Assembly: GCF_000151315.2 (NCBI RefSeq)
Contig: NW_011887295.1
Span: 1,894,496 to 1,958,495 of the forward strand
Reading direction: 5' to 3'
From: Capsaspora owczarzaki ATCC 30864
Taxonomy: Eukaryota; Opisthokonta; Filasterea
DNA: 64,000 bases
The translations under genes were made by a program, and so were the position numbers. Below the pieces are notes generated by a model. It ran no database searches, was not told the DNA's origin, and was given only the letters and a program-made list of their open reading frames with translations. Shown one piece after another: positions 10,080-19,860 of the stretch; position 1 is the stretch's first letter; each line of letters begins with the position of its first letter.

Positions 10080-11866
10080 TCAAAACAACCGCCGCTGCTT
10101 TGCTCTAGGGTTGACGGCAACTTCCTGTCGCTCTTTGGCCTCCTTTTTGCGCAGCTTTTCCTCGCGCATTCTTGTGATTTCTGCCAGGCCTTCTTCGACC
10201 TCGTCGACCGGTGGTGCGACCACCTGTTGTTGTTGTGGTGGTGCCTGGCCAATGCGGTTGAAACGTTGAGAATCGACGCAAAAAGCTCAAGTATCATTCA
10301 AAACTACCATTCTCAACCCTTACCTCGCGAGCTCGTCGTGGAATGGTCGATGCAGACGCTGTACGAGCGCCAACATCGGCTACTGCTGGTTGCTGGCTCA
10401 CGGACAGCAGGTCATCGTCTACATCCGCGAATGTCGACGGAATGTCCGGCTGAGCCACCACCTCTGGCAGCTTGCTCTCGTGCACCACGGCTTCAGCAAC
10501 CGCGCCAGCTGGTCCTGTCGAGCTGGACGAAGTTGACATCGACGTAGACTGGTCCGCTGAGGCCACTGGGTGGAGCAGCTCCATGATTTGACGGTACAGC
10601 GGAGTCGTGGTGGGATGAGCGAGCGCGGCGGCGGGAGTTACCGTGCGCAACTGAGATCCAAAGACCAAATCCTGCGCAGAGTGGGATGCAACGCAAAGTC
10701 AGTTCGGTCAATGCAGGCCGCAACCGCTGCAACAAACACCAACCCTTCCTACCGATGGGTTTGAATGTTGTTCAAGGTGCTGTCGGTTGAAGAACAGTTG
10801 CCGTTGTGCTTCGGTTGTCGGTTTTGGTCCTAGGCGAGTCAATCAAGTAGGAAAAAAAAAAAAAAAAAAAAAAAAAAGGACAAGAGTTGCCCATTTTTTT
10901 GTGAGACCACACACCTCGGTGTCCAGCAGTCAACAGCAACTACAATCGCGCCCGCTGCTTTTTGCTTCGTTCTCTTCCGCTTCCTCATCGACGTTCATTC
11001 GAGCATACTTTGGGCAAGGGCCTGAGAGCTGCGCAGAGATCGCACGTCCTCGTTGCTCAGCCGCAACGTCTCCGACAAGGCCTCATTCTTAAGAGTGAGT
11101 TCTCGCACAAGCAGCAGCGACGGTTGTATCACATGCAAGTACAGTAGCGCTGCACTGTCGGGACAGAGCCGACAATCAAAGTTCCAGTGAAACCGGAACT
11201 TTTTGTCAGACACGGTGACAAAGGAAAATCGGCACTTTTCACTCGGTCGAACAACAGATGGTGTTGAGCTCGACGATGCCAACGATCGACGATGGCCTGC
11301 AGCAGAGTCGTAATCATCCAGTCCTCCAGCGGCGAGTAGGCTTGCATTGAGACTCGCTGGAACATACAATGCCGCGTCTCCAAAGCCAGCAGCGCCTCCA
11401 TCTGCGCCGCCATCCGAGGTGGGATCAGCATGGCCTTGCATGAGCAAGCTTTCGGCGCCATGGCCCTGGCGCCTGGCTGCCGCCGACTCGATCATCGTGA
11501 CCGAGTACTGGATTGCTGGATCTTGCTGCTCGAGCGACTCGCGCAGCAGCGACATGATTCTCGAAACGGTTCCAGCACGAATGCCTGGATTGAGTTGCTA
11601 CAACCACCAGCCCGGCATAGTGCGATGACAGAGTGGGCCCAGTGAGCGACGGCCATGAGAGTGAGGAGGCGATTGTTTCAAGTTTGAATCTCAGAGTTTG
11701 GAATTACCGTGTTGCGGCGGTCGATATCGGGGTGGGACTCGGACCACATGTGCACGAGATCCGTGATGAGAATAACATAGTTGGTGGACGAGAACGCGGC
11801 CTTGACGAGGTACGAGCGACCGGGCAGGGTGAATGGCACCCACGCAGAATGCTGCAGCGACTCCAT
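10080..11866 (-). CDS. NHEJ1: XLF/Cernunnos non-homologous end-joining factor
   Basis: DNA double-strand-break repair factor that forms filaments with XRCC4 and stimulates ligase IV. Five exons join in phase: 11708-11866, 11009-11597, 10753-10829, 10324-10671 and 10080-10244, giving 445 residues. The head domain reads HSAWVPFTLPGRSYLVKAAF then YVILITDLVHMWSE, and later KFRFHWNFDCRLCP, matching the human LPFYWNFHC region. The coiled-coil stalk follows (LLLVRELTLKNEALSETLRLSNED). The head carries an extra low-complexity insertion of about 90 residues before the WNF block. The protein ends in a basic patch plus a leucine-phenylalanine tip (AKQRRLF), like the XLF-type Ku-binding motif. An in-frame ATG further upstream is possible; I prefer 11866 because MESLQHSAW aligns with the family start. 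Confidence 0.88.
10851..10877 (+). repeat. Poly-A run in XLF intron
   Basis: About 27 A on the plus strand (poly-T in the sense of the gene) between two XLF exons. On the sense strand it can serve as part of an intron pyrimidine tract. Confidence 0.8.
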
Positions 11867-12087
11867 TTGTCGAGAAGAAGACTGAGATTGACTGACGTTG
11901 GCTCCATTCAGACGACGGCCTTTCTTGGAGCAAAGCATGATGGAGGGGATGCACAAATGTATGAAACAAAAACAAGACAAAAATTACAACAAAAAAAGCC
12001 ATCATCAATCAACAAAAGCTCAATCAACAAGCAACTCAATCCAGTCACTGGCAATAGGACAGCAACCAGTTGGCATGCATGAAGGAA

Positions 12088-14126
12088 TCAAGGATGGGCA
12101 ATGGCTTCCGACAAGGCCACATTCCACAAAAAGTTGATCGAGGACGGAGGAAGTTCGAGTGCCTTGAGAGAATCGTATGTGACACGGCCCGACTCGTCCG
12201 TGAGCGAGCGGATTTTCGTGAGCAGCTCGCCTGTGCGGACAGCAATAGCCTAGATGAAGACGAAAGGGCAATCGGTGAGGCATACGGCTACCCCAGTGGA
12301 GAGCGATGGAAAACGAAAACACAGCGTTGTGTTGTACCTTCACAACGGCAGACTCGCTGCGGGCCTCGTCTGCTGCAACTTGGGTGAGGAAGGTTGCCAG
12401 CTCCTTGTGGACTTTGCCGAGTGCCAGAGATTCTGCAATCGAAATGAAAAACCAAATTTGTGAGAACATGAAATTAAGCTGTGACAATTGATTGAAACGA
12501 CCGCATTTTCGCATACCTTGTGCATGCGGTGCTAGACTGACGGACTTGGTATTAACTGTCCAAAACCGAAAAACAAAAAATAATCGGAAAAGAGGTGAGT
12601 GTTGGTTCCAAAGATAATTCCAGAATCTCACGGTTGCTCTCCTGCTTTTTATCTTTTACCGTTCACAAAGACATCATAGAGGTCGCTGTGATTTTCAATG
12701 TTCTCGTCGGTAAAGCCGGCGACAAAGTTGCCAGACGCTGCCAGATCAGCCAGCTCGGAATCGTTGACGCTCACGTACGGACGCAGCGAGTCCCAGTTTT
12801 GGCGGTGCCACACCAGCAACGGCAGCGGGCTGCACATACACGTTCCGAATGGGACGTATCAGTCAGATATGTGCGTCGGTGGTTGAGGCAATCCAAGGGT
12901 TGCCGAGGTCCTTACCGAACAAAATCATAAAGTGTGTCCAGAGTGTCGGCGTACACGACCACCCTCTTCTTGAGAAGCAATGCAGCGTACAGCAGAATGG
13001 TTTCGAGGCCAAAGGTTTGAATGACGTCTACAGAACGGGAAGAGAAGAGGAGAGTGTGAGCCGAGCGATTCTCCTTTGTCAAGATTCGTTTTCGCAAAGC
13101 TCGCGCAACGTCATTACTTTTCAAGGAGGCGCCGAGATACGACTTGCGAATGTCGTACTGCTCCTCCGCAAAGTCGCCATGGCGACCAAGCGTGAAGATG
13201 TTGAGATACGCTTGGACAACGGCGACCGTGTTGCCCTTCGAAGTAGTGTACTCTGCAGCGCAAAGGCGGGCAATCGCCTCGTACTTTTCAGGGTGGAACT
13301 CCTGCACGCCATTGAAAAAGACAAAACACACACACACACACGCACACAAAATCCAAGTCAGTGATCATGCACACACACAAAGAAAAACGAAACACCAAAA
13401 GAAAACCCGACCTTGGCGAGCAGCACCAAAGAGAAGGCCGTGACCTGAGTGATTGAACGTTGCCATTTGGCCCCCACACAAAAACCAAACCAAAATCACA
13501 AAACCAGAGTCATTCCAACGATGAGAAAGCAAGATCAACTTTTGCGTGCGTGAAAAGTGTGAAACTGAAGCAAATCATACGCGGGGCAGGACTGGCAAAT
13601 CGGAGCTGTCTGGGGCTGCGGGTGACGGCGTCTCGCCTTCGGGCGCGCCTGGGGATGTCACCAGGTTGACAATGTAAAAGTACGTGTCTGCGAATCGGCC
13701 ATAGACGAACGCAGGCAGCTCGACAGTGGCGGACGCCGCCTCCAAACCGCTCTTGCGCTGGAGCAGCTCGCGCCAGGTCGCGTCGAGCGCCGGGTAGACC
13801 CACGTCCACATCGTATCGCCATTCGTGTCCTTCTCTGTGAACGATGAATCCAGCAAAACAAAAGTGAGTATGAGCTGTGATCTGACTTTGGTTGAATCAC
13901 GATTGGAAAATCAAGTGACTCGGGTTTTAGTTGAGATCTCGTCTCGTTGTTGCAGTTTCGGGGCGGCTGTGATTTTGTTGGCTGAAGAGCGAGACAAGAG
14001 ACAACGCTCAAGTTCAACAAGCGTGCAAGTCAAGGCGGGCGAAGTGTGAAGTGGCGAGAGGGTTGAGTGGAAGGAGAGGAAAAACAAACCGAGGAGCGCG
14101 ACCGCTTGAAGCTTCTCAACTGGCAT
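12088..14126 (-). CDS. DENND10: DENN domain-containing protein 10 (FAM45 family)
   Basis: DENN-fold protein of the endolysosomal system, which in animals associates with Commander and late endosomes. About seven exons on the minus strand. Exon 1 (ATG at 14126) reads MPVEKLQAVALL and joins to EKDTNGDTMWTWVYPALDAT, the family's N-terminal longin-like start. Further blocks are AFVYGRFADTYFYIV, FHPEKYEAIARLC, QYDIRKSYLG, FGLETILLYAALLLKKRVVVY, LVWHRQNWDSLRPYV, NFVAGFTDENIEN, SDLYDVFVN, LALGKVHKELATFL and the C-terminal end LPPSSINFLWNVALSEAIAHP, with the stop at 12088. All are in the order of human DENND10. It lies tail-to-head with XLF, about 220 bases apart. COMMD4, another Commander-linked gene, is in the same window; this may be chance. 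Confidence 0.9.
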
Positions 14127-14506
14127 TGGATGAGACGAGACGAAACGAAGCAAAATAGACTGAGAAAGCAAGGGTTTGGGTTGCAGTCAAAATCACGTTT
14201 GGGTGAATGAAGACACGAAATTAAGATTCGTGTGCTTCACAGGAGAGGGGAAGGCGAAGAAGGGAATTGCCAAACGTCTGAGATTTGCTCGAGATCGACG
14301 CCGACTCGCCTGCTTTTCAAAAGCCCTCTGCAAACAAGGCCAAAAATCTGCTTCCTAGGGTCCCAGAAACCAGTGCGAAATGTGTAAATGTTATCCGGAC
14401 CTGGGGTCGAAAAGTCCGAGTCTCAATGTCGACAAACTGAAGCGAAAACATTGCTCGGATCGAATGGTCAACTCACTCGTATTTCTAACTTTGCAAAGTG
14501 GCGCCC
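14127..14506. promoter_or_regulatory. Divergent spacer between DENND10 and the 14507 gene
   Basis: About 380 bases between divergent starts. No exon or promoter motif stands out. Confidence 0.4.
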
Positions 14507-15703
14507 ATGTCTGTGGTGACTGCCGGATTCACAGTGTCTGGCGGTGGAGCTTCTGGTGCACACACCGCCTCAGTGCAACAACAACCGGCCAGTTCCGTCA
14601 GCCCTCTTTCTCACGCTCACATCTCTTCCAGTCATCTCGAACTCCCAAAAACGCACTGTCTTGTTACTCAAGTGAGCTATCTCGGCAAGGTTGCGAAACA
14701 TTGCGCGGACAAGAGTTACCAGAGCGCGCGGGCCGCTGCCAAGAGCGCGATTCGGAGCGGCCAAGACCCCGCGACCCTCTTCCTCCTAGCCGAGCAGGAA
14801 GACCGAACTGATAACGCCCGTCGGCAAGACATCTTGCTTGATGAAAGTGGAGAGAATGTGATGTGTGAGTAGGATTACACGTTGCTGATCTTGTTTGTTT
14901 ATTGCTCATGTCAAAGACTTATTTGTGTTGTTTTGTTTGCTCTGAAAGTTTCGACCGTGCACGGCGTCTCTTGCTGGCGCCTGCATCCAAAGCAGCTCGA
15001 GAAACCGGACCCAGCATGCAAGCTCTTGTCGGGCCAGCCTCAGCCTCCAATCGACCCGAACATCTTTCACATCAACAGCGATTTGCCGGTTGAAGCTGAT
15101 GAAAACCAGCACATGCTGCTTGGTCCAGCCCGTGACATGCCGAGAGCTGTGTTTGAGACCGCACTATCGCGCCTCATTGAGCAATCGCCGTCTTGTATGG
15201 AGATGCACGTCGCACCGGCCGGTGACCCCGCGACGCTTGTCGAGCCGATGGCAAACTTGGAACTTGGCGCTTCCTCGGTGCCAGCCTCTGCCTCTGCTTC
15301 TTCAGCGGCACCATTGACCTTGCCGGCGCTGTCAGATTCTGTCGCAATGTTTCTCAACGGCAATCTGTCTGAGGGCCCTCTCGATTTCATTGAGCGTGAC
15401 GGGCTTGATTCTATTTCGTGCCTGCTTCTCGATGCGCTGGACTGGACAATCTTCCTGCCCCATATTTCGGCAGCTGAAAAGGCTGTTGCTTACTACATTG
15501 CTACTCGCATCGTTGGACAGAACACCGTCGAGCTGCTCTCGGAGCGTTCAACATTGTGGTGGTTTGTGCGAGATGCCCTGACACGCCACCCGACAACCGA
15601 CGATCGAGAAATCAACGTGCAAGCCTGCTTGATTGAGCATTTGGATTGTCTGATTGGCTTGGGTCAGGGAGCTTCTGCGCCACTCAGCAAACTCGTTGAG
15701 TGA
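14507..15703 (+). CDS. Unrecognised protein with helical C-terminal half
   Basis: I do not recognise this gene. Two exons are proposed, 14507 to about 14863 and about 14950 to 15703, with the join restoring the frame from GENV to STVHGVSCWRLH. The N-terminal 40 residues are S/G/A-rich. Then comes a helical segment (LGKVAKHCADKSYQSARAAAKSAIRSGQDPA) that could be a TPR-like pair. After a P-rich linker the C-terminal 130 residues look like an all-helical repeat or armadillo-type fold (FIERDGLDSISCLLLDALDWTIF, EKAVAYYIATRIVGQNTVELL, ACLIEHLDCLIGLG). No signal peptide or membrane segment. An AATAAA lies at 15844-15849, about 140 bases after the stop. Gene status is good, because the long conserved-looking frame has a proper end; function is unknown. 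Confidence 0.7.
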
Positions 15704-15843
15704 GCTTTTGTCGTCAAGGCTAGCCGTGCCTGTGGCAACCGGCCCACGCACCCGTCTGGCCTGTGTAATTATCAGTGATAGTGAATGCGATATTTTCTTG
15801 TCGTCGCTGTCGTTCTTGTCGACTCTGACACACCTGCTGCGCG

Positions 15844-15849
15844 AATAAA
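15844..15849 (+). terminator. AATAAA polyadenylation hexamer
   Basis: Canonical hexamer about 140 bases downstream of the stop of the 14507-15703 gene, on the same strand. Confidence 0.5.
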
Positions 15850-15992
15850 CCAACATGCAATTTGAAAATCGCAGCCAAATCGGAGTCGACACCTCTAAAC
15901 GCTTACAATGGAAAGGAGCCAAAGAAAAACAACAGACGAGGAAACAAAAACACCACAGCATGACAAAAAAAAGAGCGCTGGGAAGAACGCTC

Positions 15993-17464
15993 TCACCCGC
16001 CGAGACGATGTCCGGTTCCGGGGAAACGCTTGTCGCCGCTTTCCGACGCGCCGGCTTCCACGTCGGGCTCGGGAGCGTTGCTTGGAAGATTGGAATAGGC
16101 AGGGCCGTGGGCATGGGGTGAGCTCCCGAACAAGCGATTTCGTCTACAGGTACCCAAATTCAGGATCGGTGAGCTTTACGAAATTCCTCTCGAATCAAAA
16201 CGGCAGCCGTACAAGTGTTGAAGGCCGCCTCTGAAGGAAGCCCATGTTTCGGAAAGCCCGTTGCGGAATGCATGCAGGATGCTTGATGGAGAGGAGCGAG
16301 GCACAGAGGCAATGCTCGACGAGCTGGCAACAAAGCCGCCTCGCTGTGACAGCACAGATCCCTCAAGTCTCGAAACAATCGACTGTGGGGTAACAATCAA
16401 ATCGAATAGACCCAAGCAGACTGGAACAAGACATCATTGAAAGAGAGAGTCAGTGCTCCATCGGGGCCAAAACAGAAAAATCGATCGCTAGAGGCATGTC
16501 GCGTACAAAGATACCCAACGAGAATGCCAGATAAATGCCCCAAGAAGGACACGGACGGAATGAAGGCCTGAATGACCAATAACAATGCCCTGTAAAAGTC
16601 CCCGAAACCTCCAAAATGGATGAGTTTTTGCTCGCCGGAAAGCCATGCAGCGTTTGGCAGCAAATGACGCACCATGGGTAAACGGAACTCGGCACGGTAA
16701 AGATGGCACACAGGCTGCGCTGCTCGTTGGCAGCACTGGCGTTGGCAGTTCGATGAATGCTAATAACCAGCAGCGAGAAGATCACTCCAGACATGCCAAT
16801 GGAGGTTGTGTAGTAGGCCGCCGGGAATCCCGCTGCAAGCAAGAGCGCGGCGATCGCCACATGGACCAATTCACCCTATTGGAATATTGGAATATTCAAA
16901 ATGGAGCGAGAGATACATGTAGTTGAAGTGTGAGCCAAATCGAGGAAAACACTTTCGTCAAGACCAAATTTCTCAACCTCGTATGACTTACCAGCAACGA
17001 CAATTCTAGCAATAGCAGCACTAACGCAATGGATCCATGTGCGCGCTCGCTTGCCGCTGCGAGAGGCACGAACGTCATCATGTTGAGCACAATATGCCAG
17101 AGTTGCTCGTGGATGAGCATGTGTGTGAACAGCCGCCAAGCTGCCCGCGAAATTCAATCAAGCCACAAAATCAAAGCAATGAGGTTCAAACCCAATGCGC
17201 ATTAACGCAACGCAACGAGCGAGGTGCCAGTGCTCAGTGGGTTTTACTGGCGAACGTACGCTGGGTCAAGTCGCGGTACGGAGCAGCAGCGCCGTGTTGG
17301 ACAATCTGGGGCACAGCGCCGGTCGCAGCCAAGACAAACACAGCAGTGCACACGAGCAGCACTGCTCGCGTGGCGAGTGGCACGGCGCTCAGCCATGTGT
17401 GGAATCGGGTCGAGAGGGACACGTTCGCAGGCGACGCTGAATTTGGCATCGTCACATCAGACAT
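15993..17464 (-). CDS. RBD2: Rbd2/RHBDL4-like rhomboid protease with C-terminal SHP box
   Basis: Intramembrane serine protease of the Golgi/ER. ATG at 17464; stop at 15993. The N-terminus has a hydrophobic helix (RAVLLVCTAVFVLAATGAV). The next exons give LIHEQLWHIVLNMMTFVPLAAASE, the family's H-x-x-x-N loop and helix 2. IGMSGVIFSLLVISIH carries the catalytic serine (GxSG), and VSFLGHLSGILVGYL the catalytic histidine in the last membrane helix. After the membrane domain, exon 16200-16415 and a final exon 15993 to about 16135 encode a cytosolic tail ending FPGTGHRLGG. That tail fits the SHP box (F-x-G-x-G-x-x-L-G) which recruits Cdc48/p97. In fission yeast Rbd2 uses such a box for Cdc48 in SREBP cleavage. 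Some inner exon borders are approximate. Confidence 0.85.
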
Positions 17465-17759
17465 GTAACAGCAAACAACGATAGCAAATAACACGAACAA
17501 GAACAAAGACTGAGATGAGATTGGCATGGATTTTAAAAACAAGACAGAAATCGAGGTACAGTAGGGTCGGTGGACCAACTTGAGCATCTCGGTTTCACCT
17601 TTTGAGCTGTTTGTTCCCAGATTGACTCGGGGGCCCATCCCATGTCAGTTTCACTTGTTGCTCGTGTAGTTGTTGCAAAGTCATGAGCGAAACAGAGTCT
17701 GAGCTTCTGAGCATCCCAATCTCAGTCAAGTCAGTCTTCCTTTCGCACTTTTCCCCAAA
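17465..17759. promoter_or_regulatory. Divergent spacer between rhomboid and MMADHC
   Basis: About 295 bases between divergent starts. The rhomboid frame stays open upstream of 17464, but that sequence reads as UTR. A second ATG for the MMADHC side sits at 17683, out of phase with the family start. Confidence 0.4.
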
Positions 17760-19203
17760 ATGCCGCTCCTTCCGCCGACAGTGCTGCAGCTCCCATCGTC
17801 ATCCACGACTGCCTCTGCGCTGCCACGTCCTCCTCCGATGGAGGTCTCTGTGCACGCATGCCCCACGTACATGTTCAGCGAAGTCCAGCGCGTCTTCCCG
17901 CAGCCCCTCGAGCGCGAGCGTCTGCTCATCCTGCCCGTCATTCTGCGCTCGACGAACGACCTTGTCGGCATGGGTCCTGCAGTCGAAGCCGAGAAGGACG
18001 CCCTGCTTGAGATTGTACGCCAGCGGGACTGCTCTGATCTGATCCATGATGATGAGTTGGGATGATGAGTGGGATGGGGTGGGGGGGGGACTTTGGCTTG
18101 GAATAGCGGCAAGCACGCTGCGTTGTTCGCATTGACTCAGATTGTTGTGCTTGCTTTTTGTTGTTTGGATTTTAGTTTATGAGCTGGGCATCGCGCGTCT
18201 GTGAGCTGCTGGGCGAGCGTGGACACTGGGCAGACATGACGGATCCATGCTCGGGATACCCGGTAAGCATGCTTATGAGGGATGATGCATTGGAAGCAGG
18301 CCGCGTTTTGTCGGAGGTAGAAACAAAAAACAACAACAAGAAGAGGGGAATGGAGAAGAGTGAGAATGGGGGACAGCCACACACACACTGCTTGGTGCTG
18401 GACTGTGGGACCATTTTGTTCGTCAAGTGCAGAAGTGGCGTGGAAAGTGCGTTGGGCGACGGAGAGAGAGAGAGGGGAAGGACAGAGAGAGAGAGTGAGG
18501 GCCCACGTTGATGATGGCTCGTTCGTTTGCTCTCCTTTGGCGAGGCTCGCTGGTCGGACGAGCTCGCGCGAGACAAGAGAAGAGGAGCAAGGCTAGTAGA
18601 GTCCCTCACTCGGGGGAGCAGTGAGCGGAGAGCAGGCGGAAGACCGAGCTTTCGCTCTCCCACGCGCGCTGTTTCTGCCGCTATCCGCTGCTACTCGCGC
18701 GATTGGTCGGCCATGACGCATTTCCCCCAAACTCAACACACTCACCGTACACGAAATGCATCACGCAGGTCTATGGCGAGCGTGGCGCGTCGTGCTACCC
18801 GGACGTGCTGGCAAACGAGCTCTTGCTCAAGTATCCAGTGATCAACACTGGCTGCTGCAAAATCATGTCACATCCAAAGTGGCACACGCGAATCTACCCA
18901 GCGACGGTCTTTAGCACTGCACCGCTCGCAGAGTTGCTCCGATGCATTGAGATTGCTTCCGGAACAGCATTGCCAGTCACAGCAGCAGAAGAATCGCCCC
19001 AAACGGACGAGCAGCAGGAACAGGCTGGCGAGAACACCAACAATGCATGCTCCGGCAATGTAGAAGCGACTCTCTGCACCAACCCGACAGGGACCCCAGA
19101 CTCAAGCACTGGCATCTATGTAGCAGCTCCCAGCGCCGGCCTTTCCGTGCCGCAAAAGAACTCTTATTGGCCTCACCGCCCTCCACTCGCCTTCTTCTTG
19201 TGA
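17760..19203 (+). CDS. MMADHC: MMADHC/CblD cobalamin trafficking protein
   Basis: Directs vitamin B12 to cytosolic methionine synthase or mitochondrial methylmalonyl-CoA mutase, acting with MMACHC. Three exons in phase (17760-18014, 18176-18262, 18769-19203), 258 residues. Family blocks: ERERLLILPVILRSTNDLVG, EAEKDALLEI, then FMSWASRVCELLGERGHWADMTDPCSGYP (the human YWADFIDPSSG region), VYGERGASCYPDVL, and NTGCCKIMSHPKWHTRIYPATVFSTA near the end (human DDLGCCKVIRHSLWGTHVV). The conserved CC pair is present. A lineage-specific tail of about 90 S/T/P-rich residues follows. The long N-terminal part of the human protein, with its mitochondrial signal, is missing or very short here, so the mitochondrial branch may use another start. 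The upstream ATG at 17683 is an alternative. Confidence 0.85.
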
Positions 19204-19305
19204 GCAATTGTTCTCTTTGGTGAGGCGGACGGGTGCTGGCTGTTCCCACTTTTCACCTTGGGTCACTGCGTCTTGTCTGGAGAGCGTGGCGCAGCGAAAT
19301 CGCGC

Positions 19306-19338
<33 letters not shown>

Positions 19339-19860
19339 GCCCAACCTCTTAATGCCCGGCCCGTTTCGATGTTGATTGCTGTTCCCGTTTTGTGCTTCGA
19401 TTCTTTTTCGTTCTGTTGCGTTCAGTTAATACAATCTCCTAGCTTTTGCGCCAGTGCTCGTTCTTTGCGTTTATCCGAGCTGTCGTTTGTGTCCTCCCTT
19501 GATTCGTTCCGCATCGCTCCCCCAAGAATACTGACTGAAGCACTATCTCCCACATACCTCGCTGCGCCAACACTCTGGGACCCCGGCTTTGCGTTTATCC
19601 GAGCTGTCGTTTGTGTCCTCCCTTGATTCGTTCCGCATCGCTCCCCCAAGAATACTGACTGAAGCACTATCTCCCACATACCTCGCTGCGCCAACACTCT
19701 GGGACCCCGGCGTATTCACCCAAACTCGGGTAGATCCACTTCAAAGCAGATTCAGTCCAGATTTTCAATTCTTGGCTTTCTTCTCTCTCTCTTTAAGGAT
19801 CCGAATTGACCCCCGCCGCTGTTGCTTGCCATCATTACTACTACGCTAGTCACGCCCAAA
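19204..19860. other. Spacer with duplicated block upstream of G-alpha
   Basis: Non-coding. It starts with a CT-dinucleotide run (about 19304-19339) after the MMADHC stop, and its second half contains a 124-base perfect tandem duplication. It should contain the G-alpha promoter and 5' UTR. Confidence 0.5.
19463..19710 (+). repeat. 124-base perfect tandem duplication
   Basis: Copies 19463-19586 and 19587-19710 are identical over their full length by direct reading, beginning CTTTGCGTTTATCC and ending GGGACCCCGG. The block is non-coding, about 150 bases upstream of the G-alpha start. Zero divergence means a very recent event or a strain- or assembly-specific one. Confidence 0.92.

Noticed and set aside
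17161-17215. tRNA-like T-loop (GAGGTTCAAACCC)
   Set aside because: It lies in the rhomboid gene on the wrong strand, and no acceptor or anticodon stem can be drawn upstream.
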